DNA of 64,000 nucleotides from an uncultured Lachnospiraceae bacterium (GCA_902786205.1 CADABQ010000012.1:56978-120977), one strand, 5' to 3'. Shown: positions 19,001 through 28,238, counted from the first letter of the stretch. Notes: generated by a model not told the origin, from the letters alone. Numbers and translations: made by a program.

Positions 19001-20019
19001 ACAAATAAATTATAAAACTCTGCCGGATCACGGAACATCGACATTAAATACAATTTATACATATTATTATCGGATGCGTTCTTGGATGTGCCTGCCTTAT
19101 AAGTGGTCTTCTTAAACAGGTCACCATTTGCTTCCCACGTATCCTTTGTTTCAGAAGCATACTTTACATTACGGTTTAATTCATATTGTACCGTATCTAC
19201 GCTCTTACTATCCGTAGATAAAGCATCTGTGTATATTTCTTTATCCATCATAATTGGAAGTGGATTTTCTTTGTCTGCAACATATTGAAAAATCGTTTTG
19301 ACTACATTCCAATTTGCATCACACTTTCCGCTTGTAAATTTTTGTCCTGGATTACTTACATCAGCATACGTTTTCGCAAGATCCTGCTGTGCAGATTTTG
19401 CCCCATCCACATAAGTTTCAGAAACATAAATAAGATCTGTCTTATTTAACAATGCTTTAATAGAATCAGTATCTGCTGCATTCAAATCTTTTGCTGTAAC
19501 TGTTTTTACAACAACCTTATCATCCGAACTAATTTGAGAAGAAAACATGCTTCGCAATGAGTTTGCATTAATAGGGAAAGAATTTCCATCTGCAAAAGTA
19601 TACTTGTTATTTGACTGTATTGAACTTCCTGATGCTGTTTGCTGCCAATATTTATCCATATTATCATAAATTTGGCTCAATTGCTTATAGGTTTTTCCAT
19701 CAATTGTTTTCTTTAATGTAACTCCGCCACCTGCAATCTTTGCAATTTCATCTGCCTTACCAGCTTTTGATGCTTTTAAAATATCAATAGGCTCTGAGCC
19801 AGCCTGTAAATAACCAAGCTGGGCATAACTCATATCTGGAACAATCTCCAAAATAACAAAATCTCCTGCATTTGCGGAAGTTGCTAAACTTGCAACCACA
19901 TTGGAACGATTTTCCTCTCTTACTAAGAAATTGTTATTCACAAAATAACCAATTGTACCAGCAGCTAAGATAGCAAAACATACGAGTAAGCCTGTAAATG
20001 CTTTCCAGTGTTTTTTCAT
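16009..20019 (-). CDS. DUF5057-family large surface protein of the pilus operon
   Basis: 1336 residues with a short cytoplasmic start, one membrane helix (about 8-28) and a very large extracellular part. The first extracellular segment, FVILEIVPDMSYAQLGYLQAGSEPID, is the family mark of DUF5057, which I know mostly from Lachnospiraceae. Repeated alpha/beta segments of the form KYDLVYIGND and KYDMIIFGFADSYRDLE suggest flavodoxin/glutamine-amidotransferase-like folds, separated by beta-sandwich regions. It lacks a prepilin leader. It is the last gene of the type IV pilus operon, after the CYTH gene, with AGGAGGT seven bases before ATG. A pilus-associated surface or tip function is inferred from position only. 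Confidence 0.8.
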   Translation of the reverse strand: MKKHWKAFTGLLVCFAILAAGTIGYFVNNNFLVREENRSNVVASLATSANAGDFVILEIVPDMSYAQLGYLQAGSEPIDILKASKAGKADEIAKIAGGGVTLKKTIDGKTYKQLSQIYDNMDKYWQQTASGSSIQSNNKYTFADGNSFPINANSLRSMFSSQISSDDKVVVKTVTAKDLNAADTDSIKALLNKTDLIYVSETYVDGAKSAQQDLAKTYADVSNPGQKFTSGKCDANWNVVKTIFQYVADKENPLPIMMDKEIYTDALSTDSKSVDTVQYELNRNVKYASETKDTWEANGDLFKKTTYKAGTSKNASDNNMYKLYLMSMFRDPAEFYNLFVESKLIDGSGNYALQSGNAASYWNTYTFLPCKKEIKHSDHEEGDTSFWENDMAISLEPKSGKWINCNGISFEQNKSSSFLDTKNEIVQILKYKPRSCINGETYDVLELEPANHFSLSAAYIEQLLPYTSYTTKDTFKLKITKMTTAEYVGKTGDLASKYDLVYIGNDIEGLHTKKDSNGKLLTDYSSKNEHMNGVIYAHLGAKVLFNYGTLTDTSNSNGDNSNGVAFFDARDSGTLHYSGNDITELKKKQLTTYLDTGLPIVVADGLIDDAKKDVPTYFNDQSNNNMRNFLKERANDLLSLDFNYRSVSNEEANEKINRLTKKKPTLTISSLRASGTTYTDLSKCNVYNFDRNSENRKFTFSYKVDNPEDSNADFVLNFYVDKNADGRFTKAERVGGKSFKGNGSNNSYTFSMNPSYTGAFTWKIEVYPKNNPGMVCSQIGYSTIRFTNNDVAKKTVHVLQVQAVAGNNKHNTSWGREKAQQINLSDSSFTKYLKQDEVSKDFDIKITVIDLQDFTYGKDGSQYYNRDHGGWYDENYKEKLSRVDLQEKYDMIIFGFADSYRDLEFNNTQIAKDIQDYIDAGKSVMFSHDLTSQINNENALKDETNTSVFMENTNGKGFNKWMRDAMGLDRYNQGKRISSNKNCSNYTKTSGGEKYGLTYTALMQYSNFRRAWASATESDVKDYFGPYNYLYLNLKSTNKGWPDINQGYATQYVTCVNEGQITKYPFDLSEYKNSDGTYPISTTHGQAYQLNVESDDVVCWFTLSDKKNGKGWYSASPNDVANNYYIYNKGNVTYTGVGHSKLSEMTEFEKKLFINTMIAALRAGVEGPQPEITNGFNIPEGDEDCYVVYADVDADSEDKEFNKTEDVEFYAHDDSTDEKYVYVSLAVQGKEGEEYKEVSASDGYKLTNEAGNTINPTTITSVENGETHKVWKINKSDLAAENGVVTYKIKYPRAILEHQSSQKFKIYAYSYEGEGKYKVKGYQYGGIMRRAQFKLD

Positions 20020-20069
20020 AATCTTTACCTCCTAGATGCTCAAATTCATTTGAACAATAAAATAAGTTA

Positions 20070-20552
20070 TCATGCTTCTTCCCAACATTCAATCTGTGAT
20101 AAATAGCTATTACGGTATCTATCATCTAGGCTCACATCTTCCAAAAACCACTCTGGCGGAATAAATTGATCTGCCTCTTCCACACTAGCAAATTCTACTT
20201 CCGCAAATATTAAGCCTTCTAAATACCCATGAAATATATCCAATTCTGCCTTTTTTCCGTCTGTTAAAGGAATAAGATAACGATCCTTTTCAATCATCTT
20301 TCCATCAATTTTTTTCTTCAAATGATAGAAGGAAGACTCCGTTAATGGAAGTTCAACCTCGTTAGAAATTTTTGTACCATGTTCTTTTTCGCTTAATGCT
20401 GTTTTTGATTTATAAGTTAAAATATAATCCTCATTCGCTTTCCTTATGCGTACTACAGGAGCTGTACACAAATATCCTTGCTCCATGTGTATACATGTAT
20501 ACTTTTCTAATTCAGGTAATTGTTTAATTGTAAATTTCTTTTCAATCTCCAC
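20070..20552 (-). CDS. CYTH-domain protein (triphosphate tunnel metalloenzyme)
   Basis: 160 residues beginning MEIEKKF, which contains the ExExK signature (Glu2, Glu4, Lys6). Alternating charged tunnel residues follow (RIRKANEDYILTYKSK, EVELPL, AELDIFHG, AEVEF). The fold hydrolyses triphosphates such as thiamine triphosphate, inorganic triphosphate or makes cAMP; the substrate cannot be told from sequence. The start is GTG, with AGGAAGG six bases upstream. The gene is embedded between the last minor pilin and the DUF5057 gene and is read with them, an unexpected place for this enzyme. Confidence 0.88.
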   Translation of the reverse strand: MEIEKKFTIKQLPELEKYTCIHMEQGYLCTAPVVRIRKANEDYILTYKSKTALSEKEHGTKISNEVELPLTESSFYHLKKKIDGKMIEKDRYLIPLTDGKKAELDIFHGYLEGLIFAEVEFASVEEADQFIPPEWFLEDVSLDDRYRNSYLSQIECWEEA

Positions 20553-20578
20553 TTGGAACCTTCCTTTCCTGTATAACC

Positions 20579-21223
20579 TTATGGAATAGCAACTATTTCA
20601 TTTCTTGGTGCTACTGTATCAGATGCCTTATAGATATATCCATCCTCTTTTTTACTATTTGAAGTAACCTTAGACCAAAGTTCTACATCGATCTTCACCA
20701 TAGGTGCACTTTGTGTAGCACTGGCATCTAATCCTTTTGCATTTAAGGTTGTATTTCCTGTTGCTGTTGCAATTGCATACTGAATATTATGAACTCCCTC
20801 CGCAAATAACATCTTATTTGCCTTTGGTCCCATAGCATCGTTATAATCATCTTTACTGTTGCAGGTAAATAAATACAATTTATGTTCTGAGGAATCCAAC
20901 CAAATAATATTTTGTTTTGCGGTTGTCTTGTCCATCACACCCCCGGTAGATGATTTTTCTCCCAAATTATAATAAATAATGAAATATTTTTCTCCATCAC
21001 TTGCTGTTACAAATGCCACATTATTTGCCTCCAATACCATATCTGAAATGGAATTGATAACACTTTGTGCCTCCATCTGTAAATTTACCTGTTTATCTAC
21101 TGCCTGATAATTATTGGTAGATGCTGCCATAAACTGCCCCACTCCAGTAATCAAAATTAAAGACATCAACATAGCGACCAGAAGTTCAACCAAAGTAAAA
21201 CCTGCATTTTTCTTCTCTTTCAT
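20579..21223 (-). CDS. PilW-like minor pilin
   Basis: 214 residues with a type IV prepilin leader: eight-residue basic leader, then G|FTLVELLVAMLMSLILITG, with Glu5 of the mature form present and a hydrophobic helix. The remaining globular part is unrecognised. The start at 21223 (MKEKKNAG) follows AAGGATGGTG by a few bases; a longer reading overlaps the stop of the preceding gene. It should be cut by the prepilin peptidase encoded at 28434 and join a minor-pilin priming complex. Confidence 0.85.
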   Translation of the reverse strand: MKEKKNAGFTLVELLVAMLMSLILITGVGQFMAASTNNYQAVDKQVNLQMEAQSVINSISDMVLEANNVAFVTASDGEKYFIIYYNLGEKSSTGGVMDKTTAKQNIIWLDSSEHKLYLFTCNSKDDYNDAMGPKANKMLFAEGVHNIQYAIATATGNTTLNAKGLDASATQSAPMVKIDVELWSKVTSNSKKEDGYIYKASDTVAPRNEIVAIP

Positions 21224-21236
21224 TTCTTCACCATCC

Positions 21237-21770
21237 TTAATTTTGTTCAATATAGTGCTTTCCTGTATCTTTTATCATGTGAAGCGTATATTTTGTACCA
21301 GAACCACTGGAATTTTCCATTTCAATAGTAGAATCACTACTCGTTGTTACTGTATTATTATCTACGCCGCCAAGGGTAACCTTATTAGCAAACGCTCCAC
21401 TTCCTTTTTTAAAAGCAATATATATTTTACTAGAACCGGTAAGTTCCGTTCCTCCAACAGAAATTTTTACATTTCCATTTCCAATTTTCAGCCCATTTTT
21501 TGCATTTGGAGATATAGTAGTATCTGTAGTACACAACATATAATAATTAGAACCTACCTTATAGATACACATATACGGTTTATTTTCTTTACTCATTGTA
21601 TCTAATTTTAATTTTGTCAAATTGGAGTCAACCGTCTTAACGGCAGATTTCACATTTCCCGATTTTAAATACCCAAAACCAATCGTAGCAAGAGCGGTAA
21701 AGATTCCCATAATAGCAATTACAATGATCATTTCGATCATAGAAAAACCTTTTTTTCTATTTTTCTTCAT
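21237..21770 (-). CDS. GspH/FimT-like minor pseudopilin
   Basis: 177 residues: leader MKKNRKKG then FSMIEMIIVIAIMGIFTALATIGF, a classical class III-type prepilin start with Glu5. The C-terminal part (VKTVDSNLTKLKLDTMSKENKPYM) fits the GspH/FimT layout. A strong GGGGG site is nine bases upstream. It lies 13 bases before the PilW-like gene and 20 after the large PilX-like gene. Confidence 0.85.
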   Translation of the reverse strand: MKKNRKKGFSMIEMIIVIAIMGIFTALATIGFGYLKSGNVKSAVKTVDSNLTKLKLDTMSKENKPYMCIYKVGSNYYMLCTTDTTISPNAKNGLKIGNGNVKISVGGTELTGSSKIYIAFKKGSGAFANKVTLGGVDNNTVTTSSDSTIEMENSSGSGTKYTLHMIKDTGKHYIEQN

Positions 21771-21790
21771 CTTTATATTCCCCCTTACTG

Positions 21791-24283
21791 CTACTCATTA
21801 TTCTTTTTCCAGTTTACATATTTAATGCAACTAGAAAAATCTACACTTTCCTGAGCACTACTTACATCTTCACCGTAAGAAATACCAGAAAACGCTTCAA
21901 AATATTTCAAGAAACGCTGATCTAAACCAACAGAACCCTCTCTTGATTTTTGTGCAGAAAACATATCCTGTAATAATGCGGACTCAGCTGTAACCTTTAA
22001 ATTAGATCCCGAAAAGGAAACGGTATTTTTAGAAATTACCAATCCTCTAAAATTACAATTTACCTGTATGTTACAATTAGAAACTACAATAGCAACAGAA
22101 TCATTCGGATTAGTAATCCCTGCTTTATTTAAAACGCTCTGCAAATCCACCGGTATCTCTGTTCCCATTTCCAAGCTGGTATTTCCAGTATCATTTGTCT
22201 CTACTACAAAAATAGCATACACCTTTTTTCCTTTTACATCTACTGGTACCGCCTTATATTTAATACTGTTTTTCAATGTTTCAAAACCATATAAACTACC
22301 CGTTTGTTTTGCTTCATTTACAAAAACATATGAACTACCATCCATTGTCATCAATGCGTTAAAAATAGGATCTGCTTTTTTATCCGTTAGATTAAATCCA
22401 CCATCTCCATCTGAAGTTCCAGTTTGTATGTATTTACTCCAATCTCCATCCGTAAGTGTAAGTTGATAAGATTTATATTTTGCAGCTTTTTGAATTGATT
22501 CTTTTTTATAATATTCCTCATTATCCTCTGTAATATTACCATCCTGTGACTTTAAACCACTCTCCTTACTACTATATGTTAATGCATTACCAACCGTAAG
22601 AAGAGAAAGATTTGGAGAAATTGAAATATCAAGTCCGCTAGGAAATTTTAAGTACTCACTACTTTGAATTTTTTTTGCCATCTCATTTTTATCACAATAA
22701 TTTTTAAAATAACGATCCGCTGCCGATTGATTTTTAAAGTTGTAATAAAAGTAAACCATCGCTGCATCTGTAGATGTACCAGATAAATCATACACATAAT
22801 TTGTTACAGGTTCACTTCCATTTAAATAACTTTTTAATGTGGTTGCCGCACCATTCGACATAGGTGATTTACCTGCATCGACAAGCGTTTTATATTTTCC
22901 GATTAACATAGGATTTGTGAATCCCTCTGCCAAATCATCATTGGACACTAAATAAAAATTCTGATTTGATTTTACAGAAACAGATTCACCAATCGGTATA
23001 TCTTTTCGCATGCTACTTCCAGCCTGATTACCTATTTCTGTACCACTATCCTGATTTCTGGAAATAAATGCACGTCCACCCAATAAAATCTCTGACATTT
23101 TATTTCCCATAAAAAGAGAGGACTGTTTACCATTAATTATAATGGCACTACTATATTGTGAATTTACTTCATTCCCAAAATCAGTATCCCCTGCATTATT
23201 TTTATTAAAACTATAACCAAAGTACTTTCCTTCTAAAAATTTCACATTAGATTTTGGTCCATCTAAAGACAAATCATCATGTACATAACTATCTCCATAT
23301 ACCGTCAACTTTGCCTCATTAATAGAATCCTTTAGTACACTGGTCGTATAGTTTTCTGTCCAAACTTCAACAGGATTATCCTCTGAACCTAACGTCAATC
23401 CGCCGCTCTGTTGTACATTAATATTTCCCCTTGTAACCAAACGACTACTACTTCCCCCAATGGATAACGTATCTTCATGACCAGACACATTAAGACCATT
23501 TACTCCTGCATATACATTTCCATTGACAGAGGCTGTCTTTGTACTATTTAATGCATCTACTTTATCATTACCAATAATCGCATATTTTGTAAAATCCGGA
23601 TAAATATTTCCTCCCTCAAAATTAAGTTTTGGAACAACCATTTTTATATCTGTTGTAATCCAGGTAGAAACCGCCCGGTCTTTATCTCCTTTATTCTCGA
23701 TATACTTTACCTTAACATTTTTCAAGAGTAAATATCGTTCTGCATCATAACTCGATTCATCCCCATATTGCAATGTCAAAAAGGCATTTTTGTCGTGATC
23801 TTCCATGTCAATAAAATCAGAAACATCTGGCTCGCCATCTGCCGTAAGTGCATTCTTTATATATTGCTTTAACTGTTTTGGCTCATAGGTCACTCCCGGT
23901 GCTAAATCATTTGATGCATTCATTGCCTGTCCCGGTGCTAAAATTCCAATTAAGTTATTCAAATATCTCTTTGCAAATTTATTTTGAATCGTATTCTGAT
24001 CTGTGGTATTAATGCCATCAGATGCATAACTTTGTAATAAATCTACGTACGCTTTTTTCATAGCTTCCTGCGAAATATTTTCCAATGCAATATTTAATTT
24101 GTCAGTCACTGCCTCTGCACTGTAAAAATTCTTTTTTATACTTCGATCTGTTCCCTTTGTTTCTACATTTATCAATGTTGCACGGAGAATAATAGTAGAT
24201 AAAATACCTACGAAAGCAACTGCAATAATGACAAATACCAAAGAAGAACCTTTTTTATATTTATTATCTACCCGTTGTTCCAT
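21791..24283 (-). CDS. Very large PilX-like pilus assembly protein
   Basis: 830 residues. The start MEQRVDNKYKKGSSLVFVIIAVAFVGILST gives a pilin-like helix but without the usual Phe-Thr-Leu-x-Glu processing motif, as is common for PilX/GspK-type components. The segment KKNFYSAEAVTDKLNIALE after the helix is the PilX N-terminal pattern. The long exterior region is beta-rich with motifs NVYAGVNGLNVSGHEDTLSIGG and LGSEDNPVEVW, resembling a right-handed beta-helix polymer-like fold. At this size it is a candidate tip adhesin. It overlaps the ribosome site region of its neighbour by four bases' spacing. Confidence 0.75.
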   Translation of the reverse strand: MEQRVDNKYKKGSSLVFVIIAVAFVGILSTIILRATLINVETKGTDRSIKKNFYSAEAVTDKLNIALENISQEAMKKAYVDLLQSYASDGINTTDQNTIQNKFAKRYLNNLIGILAPGQAMNASNDLAPGVTYEPKQLKQYIKNALTADGEPDVSDFIDMEDHDKNAFLTLQYGDESSYDAERYLLLKNVKVKYIENKGDKDRAVSTWITTDIKMVVPKLNFEGGNIYPDFTKYAIIGNDKVDALNSTKTASVNGNVYAGVNGLNVSGHEDTLSIGGSSSRLVTRGNINVQQSGGLTLGSEDNPVEVWTENYTTSVLKDSINEAKLTVYGDSYVHDDLSLDGPKSNVKFLEGKYFGYSFNKNNAGDTDFGNEVNSQYSSAIIINGKQSSLFMGNKMSEILLGGRAFISRNQDSGTEIGNQAGSSMRKDIPIGESVSVKSNQNFYLVSNDDLAEGFTNPMLIGKYKTLVDAGKSPMSNGAATTLKSYLNGSEPVTNYVYDLSGTSTDAAMVYFYYNFKNQSAADRYFKNYCDKNEMAKKIQSSEYLKFPSGLDISISPNLSLLTVGNALTYSSKESGLKSQDGNITEDNEEYYKKESIQKAAKYKSYQLTLTDGDWSKYIQTGTSDGDGGFNLTDKKADPIFNALMTMDGSSYVFVNEAKQTGSLYGFETLKNSIKYKAVPVDVKGKKVYAIFVVETNDTGNTSLEMGTEIPVDLQSVLNKAGITNPNDSVAIVVSNCNIQVNCNFRGLVISKNTVSFSGSNLKVTAESALLQDMFSAQKSREGSVGLDQRFLKYFEAFSGISYGEDVSSAQESVDFSSCIKYVNWKKNNE

Positions 24284-24286
24284 TTC

Positions 24287-25486
24287 TTACTCTCCTCTCG
24301 TTGAAGTTATTGTAGTGCATTTCTTATTATCTTTATCATAAATGGTAATAGTCACTTTTGCTAAACGCTGAATCAATTGATTTTTCACAATACTATCCAT
24401 AGATTCCTTCGTTTTAGAATCACCATTTACTGCATAGTTTAAATTAGAAAAAATAGAAAGCATATTTATATCGCTGGAATGATCATTTCCTTCAATCGTA
24501 ATATTCTTTGTAATTTGAGAACGTGAACCATACTGATCTGCAAATTTATCCATCTCATCACCAGTATATGATGTATTCGAGCTATTAATACTATATACTT
24601 TCTGGCAAATAGCAAAAAGTCCATAATCACATTTCCAATCTGGATGTTTCGCATAATTTACATTAATGTCAATTCCCTGAAAAATGTTTGTAGTAGTATT
24701 ATACACATCATAATTGTAAAATAAATAGATACCCTTTAATTTCTCATAAACAACTTCTTCATTATATAAATATGCACTTTGGATTTTTTTATCGCATCCT
24801 GCAATTGAACCATCCATACTGTATTCATCATAAATAGTAACGCGAACCATATCATCTGACACTTCTACTCCAGATGCATCCGTTGTATCTGTTATATCTA
24901 CTTTAATTTTTTTTGTCAATTTTGATGCCAAAGTTTCCAGTGAAATATCTTTTCCTGTTTTTGAGTGATAACGACTTTGATATTCATATAAAGCATTCAT
25001 AGTCTCATCAATCTCAGCAGCCATAACTGTACTACCAGAACCTAAAGAAGAAATCACAGGTACTTCTGTATCATTTAAATGGCGGTACGTATCCGTATCA
25101 ACCGTAATCTCTGCTTTATATTCCTTACCGTCACTTTCTAAACCATTTCTTACAAAATAATACTTTGTATTTTCAAATGTTCCATCTGCTTTTTTTATAG
25201 ATGCTGTATACTTCTTTTTGAAATCCGACTCAGTGCGTACTAAATTCGTATTTGTAGTATCCTGATATATCGATACCATATCTGCAATCGTATCATAAGA
25301 ACGTACTTCTTCCATTACAGACTGCGCTACTGTATTTGCACGCTGCATATTTTTAGCATTTATATTTGTCTTTGTACTATGTGAGAAAAAAGTCAACATC
25401 GGTGTAAATAAAATTCCTACCATGGCAATACTAACCAATACTTCCATTAACGTAAAACCTTTTGTATTTATTTTGTTATTTGTCAT
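24287..25486 (-). CDS. PilV-like minor pilin
   Basis: 399 residues: ten-residue leader MTNNKINTKG, then FTLMEVLVSIAMVGILFTPMLTFF with Glu5, and an AQSVMEEVRSY segment typical for PilV/GspI (after the helix). It is longer than most PilV proteins. AAGGAG lies nine bases before ATG. It is followed after three bases by the PilX-like gene, so both are probably translated together. Confidence 0.85.
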   Translation of the reverse strand: MTNNKINTKGFTLMEVLVSIAMVGILFTPMLTFFSHSTKTNINAKNMQRANTVAQSVMEEVRSYDTIADMVSIYQDTTNTNLVRTESDFKKKYTASIKKADGTFENTKYYFVRNGLESDGKEYKAEITVDTDTYRHLNDTEVPVISSLGSGSTVMAAEIDETMNALYEYQSRYHSKTGKDISLETLASKLTKKIKVDITDTTDASGVEVSDDMVRVTIYDEYSMDGSIAGCDKKIQSAYLYNEEVVYEKLKGIYLFYNYDVYNTTTNIFQGIDINVNYAKHPDWKCDYGLFAICQKVYSINSSNTSYTGDEMDKFADQYGSRSQITKNITIEGNDHSSDINMLSIFSNLNYAVNGDSKTKESMDSIVKNQLIQRLAKVTITIYDKDNKKCTTITSTRGE

Positions 25487-25574
25487 GCCATTTCTCCTTC
25501 CCTAATTCTTTCAATACCTTTTTTCCACAAAAGGCCAACCGGCTACTTAGCATTACCAGTTGACCTATCTATGT

Positions 25575-26345
25575 CTACTTCTTCTTTTTAGCACTCTTTA
25601 ATTCTTTGGAACCAAAAATATTTGCAACACCAAGTTTTACATCCTTATTCTCTGGTGCTTCATACTTATTTTCTGAACCCTTCAAAGAATACATGCATAA
25701 ATTCATTGTTCCAGCAAGATTGCCGCTTGTCTCGTCATATCCAACGGTAATTGTCTCTACAGACATTTTATCGTCATATTTATTGATATAATCAAGTGCC
25801 TTTGTTAATTCACTATCTGTACAAGTAAACGCCAAAGTCAATGTTGTCTTATATCCCATCAAAGATGGATACGTTTCCTGAGAAACTCCTTGTACTGCCA
25901 CAGATGATTTACTAGAAATATCCTCTTTTTGAATATTTGCAGTTCCAGCCTGTTTAATTTCATCCTGATTAAAAAATGGATTATTAACAGCTAAAGTAAC
26001 CTGAGATGAAAAAATCTTTGTTTTATCTTCTAAATCTGCTAAAATGGCAATTGCCTTTTCATACGTCATACCAGAAGGAAATTTTTTCATAATATCCTGA
26101 CGATTATTATTAAAAGTGATAATTTCTTGCTTTTTCTCATCTTCATGCGCAATCTTTTGATTTAATTCCACTACATAAGCAGATAATTCCTTATTTTCTT
26201 CCTTCACCTCATCCGCTTTTTTCATCGTTGGCGAAAAGATAAAGAAAAAAGCAGCTGCCAAAACTAATATTGCCCCCAATACAAATAGTAACATTTTATC
26301 TCTTTCCGACACATTCGATAAAATATCCGGTTTTTTCTTCTTCAT
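25575..26345 (-). CDS. pilO: PilO-like inner-membrane assembly protein
   Basis: 256 residues: cytoplasmic start, one membrane helix (about 19-41, LLFVLGAILVLAAAFFFIFSP), a periplasm-side coiled coil (about 42-85) and a ferredoxin-like domain. This is the PilO/GspM-like layout. It partners with PilN and PilM in the alignment complex that connects the cytoplasmic motors with the pilus base. It follows the pilM-pilN fusion by 13 bases with GGAGGGAG before ATG. Confidence 0.8.
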   Translation of the reverse strand: MKKKKPDILSNVSERDKMLLFVLGAILVLAAAFFFIFSPTMKKADEVKEENKELSAYVVELNQKIAHEDEKKQEIITFNNNRQDIMKKFPSGMTYEKAIAILADLEDKTKIFSSQVTLAVNNPFFNQDEIKQAGTANIQKEDISSKSSVAVQGVSQETYPSLMGYKTTLTLAFTCTDSELTKALDYINKYDDKMSVETITVGYDETSGNLAGTMNLCMYSLKGSENKYEAPENKDVKLGVANIFGSKELKSAKKKK

Positions 26346-26358
26346 AGCTTACTCCCTC

Positions 26359-28146
26359 CTAATTTGCATTTGATGCAGTTCCCGCATCATTCGTAGCAGT
26401 TATCTGTCCCTCTGTATTATTTGTAGTATCTGTATTTCCTGTAGCGTCGTTACTATCCTCATCTTCTTTGTCTGCAACTTCATCTTTCAAGGAAACTTTT
26501 TCATCCTTTTCCGCATGGAAAGGATTATAACCACAAATAACCGTAAACGTTTCTTTATCTGAATCTCCATTATCACCAACTTCTTCTACAAGATTAGCTA
26601 CTGTAGCGCTAGAAATACTTGGAATTTGTTTTAACTGTATCAATAACTCCGAAACAGACACCTTAGAAGAGGTTGCCTCAATATTCAACGATAACTCTGT
26701 ATCATTTGATGTCAATGAAAGTACCTTCATATTTGATGGCATAACCGATGCAATCTTTTCCTTTAATTCATTTAATTGGAAGTTTCGATTCGATGTCATG
26801 CTATACATATAAGAAGTATATTCATAAGCTTCCTTTGCAGATTGGTGAGTTGCATATACATCCTCAATATATTTCTTATCTTCAATTTGTTTTTCATAAA
26901 CACCATGCTTAAATCTTGCAATCTGATAGTTTGCTGCCGAACCTACAATCAAAACAGCAGCCAGCGCACAACTGGCAGCAAATACGATAGATGCCGTCTT
27001 AGAATTTCCAGTCTTATCCTCCACTGCACGTACCTCAGCAGGAATAAAACCAACCGGTGCAATGGAAGCACCAATCACCGTCAGATAATCCGCCTGATTC
27101 CCTTCTATCTGCAATCCTTTTGCAAAACTAACCGCAAATAAACTGTCAATCTTCTTTACATCATAACCAGTTTCGTTGGTAAATAAAACTTCAATCCCCT
27201 TAAACTTTGCACCAACACCGGTTAAGTAAATTGCATTAATGCGCTTTTCCGAATTTCTGGACATATAGTAATCCAATACACGGTTTACATTATTCATAAT
27301 GTACTGAATGGTACTTGTAACATCTTCACGCCCACGTATTTCACGCATCACACGATCATAATCATCTGAACCGATGGAAAGCCCCGGACTGATTTCTCCT
27401 GCCATATCCACATGAGAATTGATAATATTTTCCTGCATCAAAAGTTGCATTGCCTCTCGACTGTTTGTCTTCCCAAATATAGGATTATCCAATATGGCAG
27501 ATACAATATTCATTGCGCCATAAGGAATGGTACGTTGTAAGGAAAGGCTTTCGTTTTCCATAACATTGACCAAAGTAGTCTGGTCATTGATCTGTACCGA
27601 TACATTTACTCCAGTACCTACCTGTTTTTTCAATAACTGGTATGCACTGTTACCAATATAGTCAATCGCATAAATATGTAATCCAGCAACTTCTGCAAAA
27701 CCATATATATTCTTTACTAAATTATTTGGCGCTGCCAAAAGCAATAACTTAATCTTCTTTTCTTCCTTTGTATTGATTTTTTCCAAAATAGAATAAGAAA
27801 TCGTATATTCCGATACATCCAATGGAAAATACTCTGTCGCACTGGCATCAATAATAGACTGAATTTTATTATCCGCTACCAATGGAATCACAACTTCCCT
27901 GTTTGCAATCTTTGTAGATGTAATCGTAAAAATAACATCTTTTGTATTCATCTTAGCCGATGAAAGATTTGTCTTTAACGTCTGTGCCATCAAATCTTTA
28001 TCAAGGACGAAGCCATCTTCTACAATATTCTCCGGTGTCTCAAATGTAATACAATTGCTTACATGTGGATTTTTCTTACCGGCTTCCACCTCACACACAC
28101 GAGTTTGATGTAACCCAATTTCTATACTTAATACTTTTTTACCCAC
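26359..28146 (-). CDS. PilM-PilN fusion protein
   Basis: 595 residues. Residues 1-380 form an actin-like PilM ATPase domain (start VGKKVLSIEIGLHQTRVCEV, then SIQINDQTTLVNV-like and YLTGVGAKFKGI motifs). A membrane helix near 400-420 (ASIVFAASCALAAVLIVG) leads to a coiled coil and a PilN-like ferredoxin fold (LNELKEKIASVMPSNMKVLSL). PilM and PilN are usually separate proteins that bind each other; here they are one chain. The start is GTG at 28146 with AGGAGG eight bases before it; longer in-frame readings have no such site. An acidic Asn/Thr-rich tail ends the protein. Confidence 0.85.
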   Translation of the reverse strand: MGKKVLSIEIGLHQTRVCEVEAGKKNPHVSNCITFETPENIVEDGFVLDKDLMAQTLKTNLSSAKMNTKDVIFTITSTKIANREVVIPLVADNKIQSIIDASATEYFPLDVSEYTISYSILEKINTKEEKKIKLLLLAAPNNLVKNIYGFAEVAGLHIYAIDYIGNSAYQLLKKQVGTGVNVSVQINDQTTLVNVMENESLSLQRTIPYGAMNIVSAILDNPIFGKTNSREAMQLLMQENIINSHVDMAGEISPGLSIGSDDYDRVMREIRGREDVTSTIQYIMNNVNRVLDYYMSRNSEKRINAIYLTGVGAKFKGIEVLFTNETGYDVKKIDSLFAVSFAKGLQIEGNQADYLTVIGASIAPVGFIPAEVRAVEDKTGNSKTASIVFAASCALAAVLIVGSAANYQIARFKHGVYEKQIEDKKYIEDVYATHQSAKEAYEYTSYMYSMTSNRNFQLNELKEKIASVMPSNMKVLSLTSNDTELSLNIEATSSKVSVSELLIQLKQIPSISSATVANLVEEVGDNGDSDKETFTVICGYNPFHAEKDEKVSLKDEVADKEDEDSNDATGNTDTTNNTEGQITATNDAGTASNAN

Positions 28147-28206
28147 TTTTCTCTCCTCCTTAATTAAGGTTTTTAACACTTTGCAGGCATGCACCTGTTT
28201 TCGCAT

Positions 28207-28238
28207 CGCACAAAATGAAATTGCTTTCATTCTCTGCG
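28207..28238 (-). promoter_or_regulatory. Strong hairpin in the leader of the pilM-pilN gene
   Basis: Thirteen of fourteen positions pair around a GCAA (GNRA-type) loop, within the 287-base gap between pilD and pilM-pilN. No T run follows. It could be an RNA-processing or stabilising element. The rest of the gap shows only weak inverted repeats (for example 28369-28382) and no gene. Confidence 0.5.
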
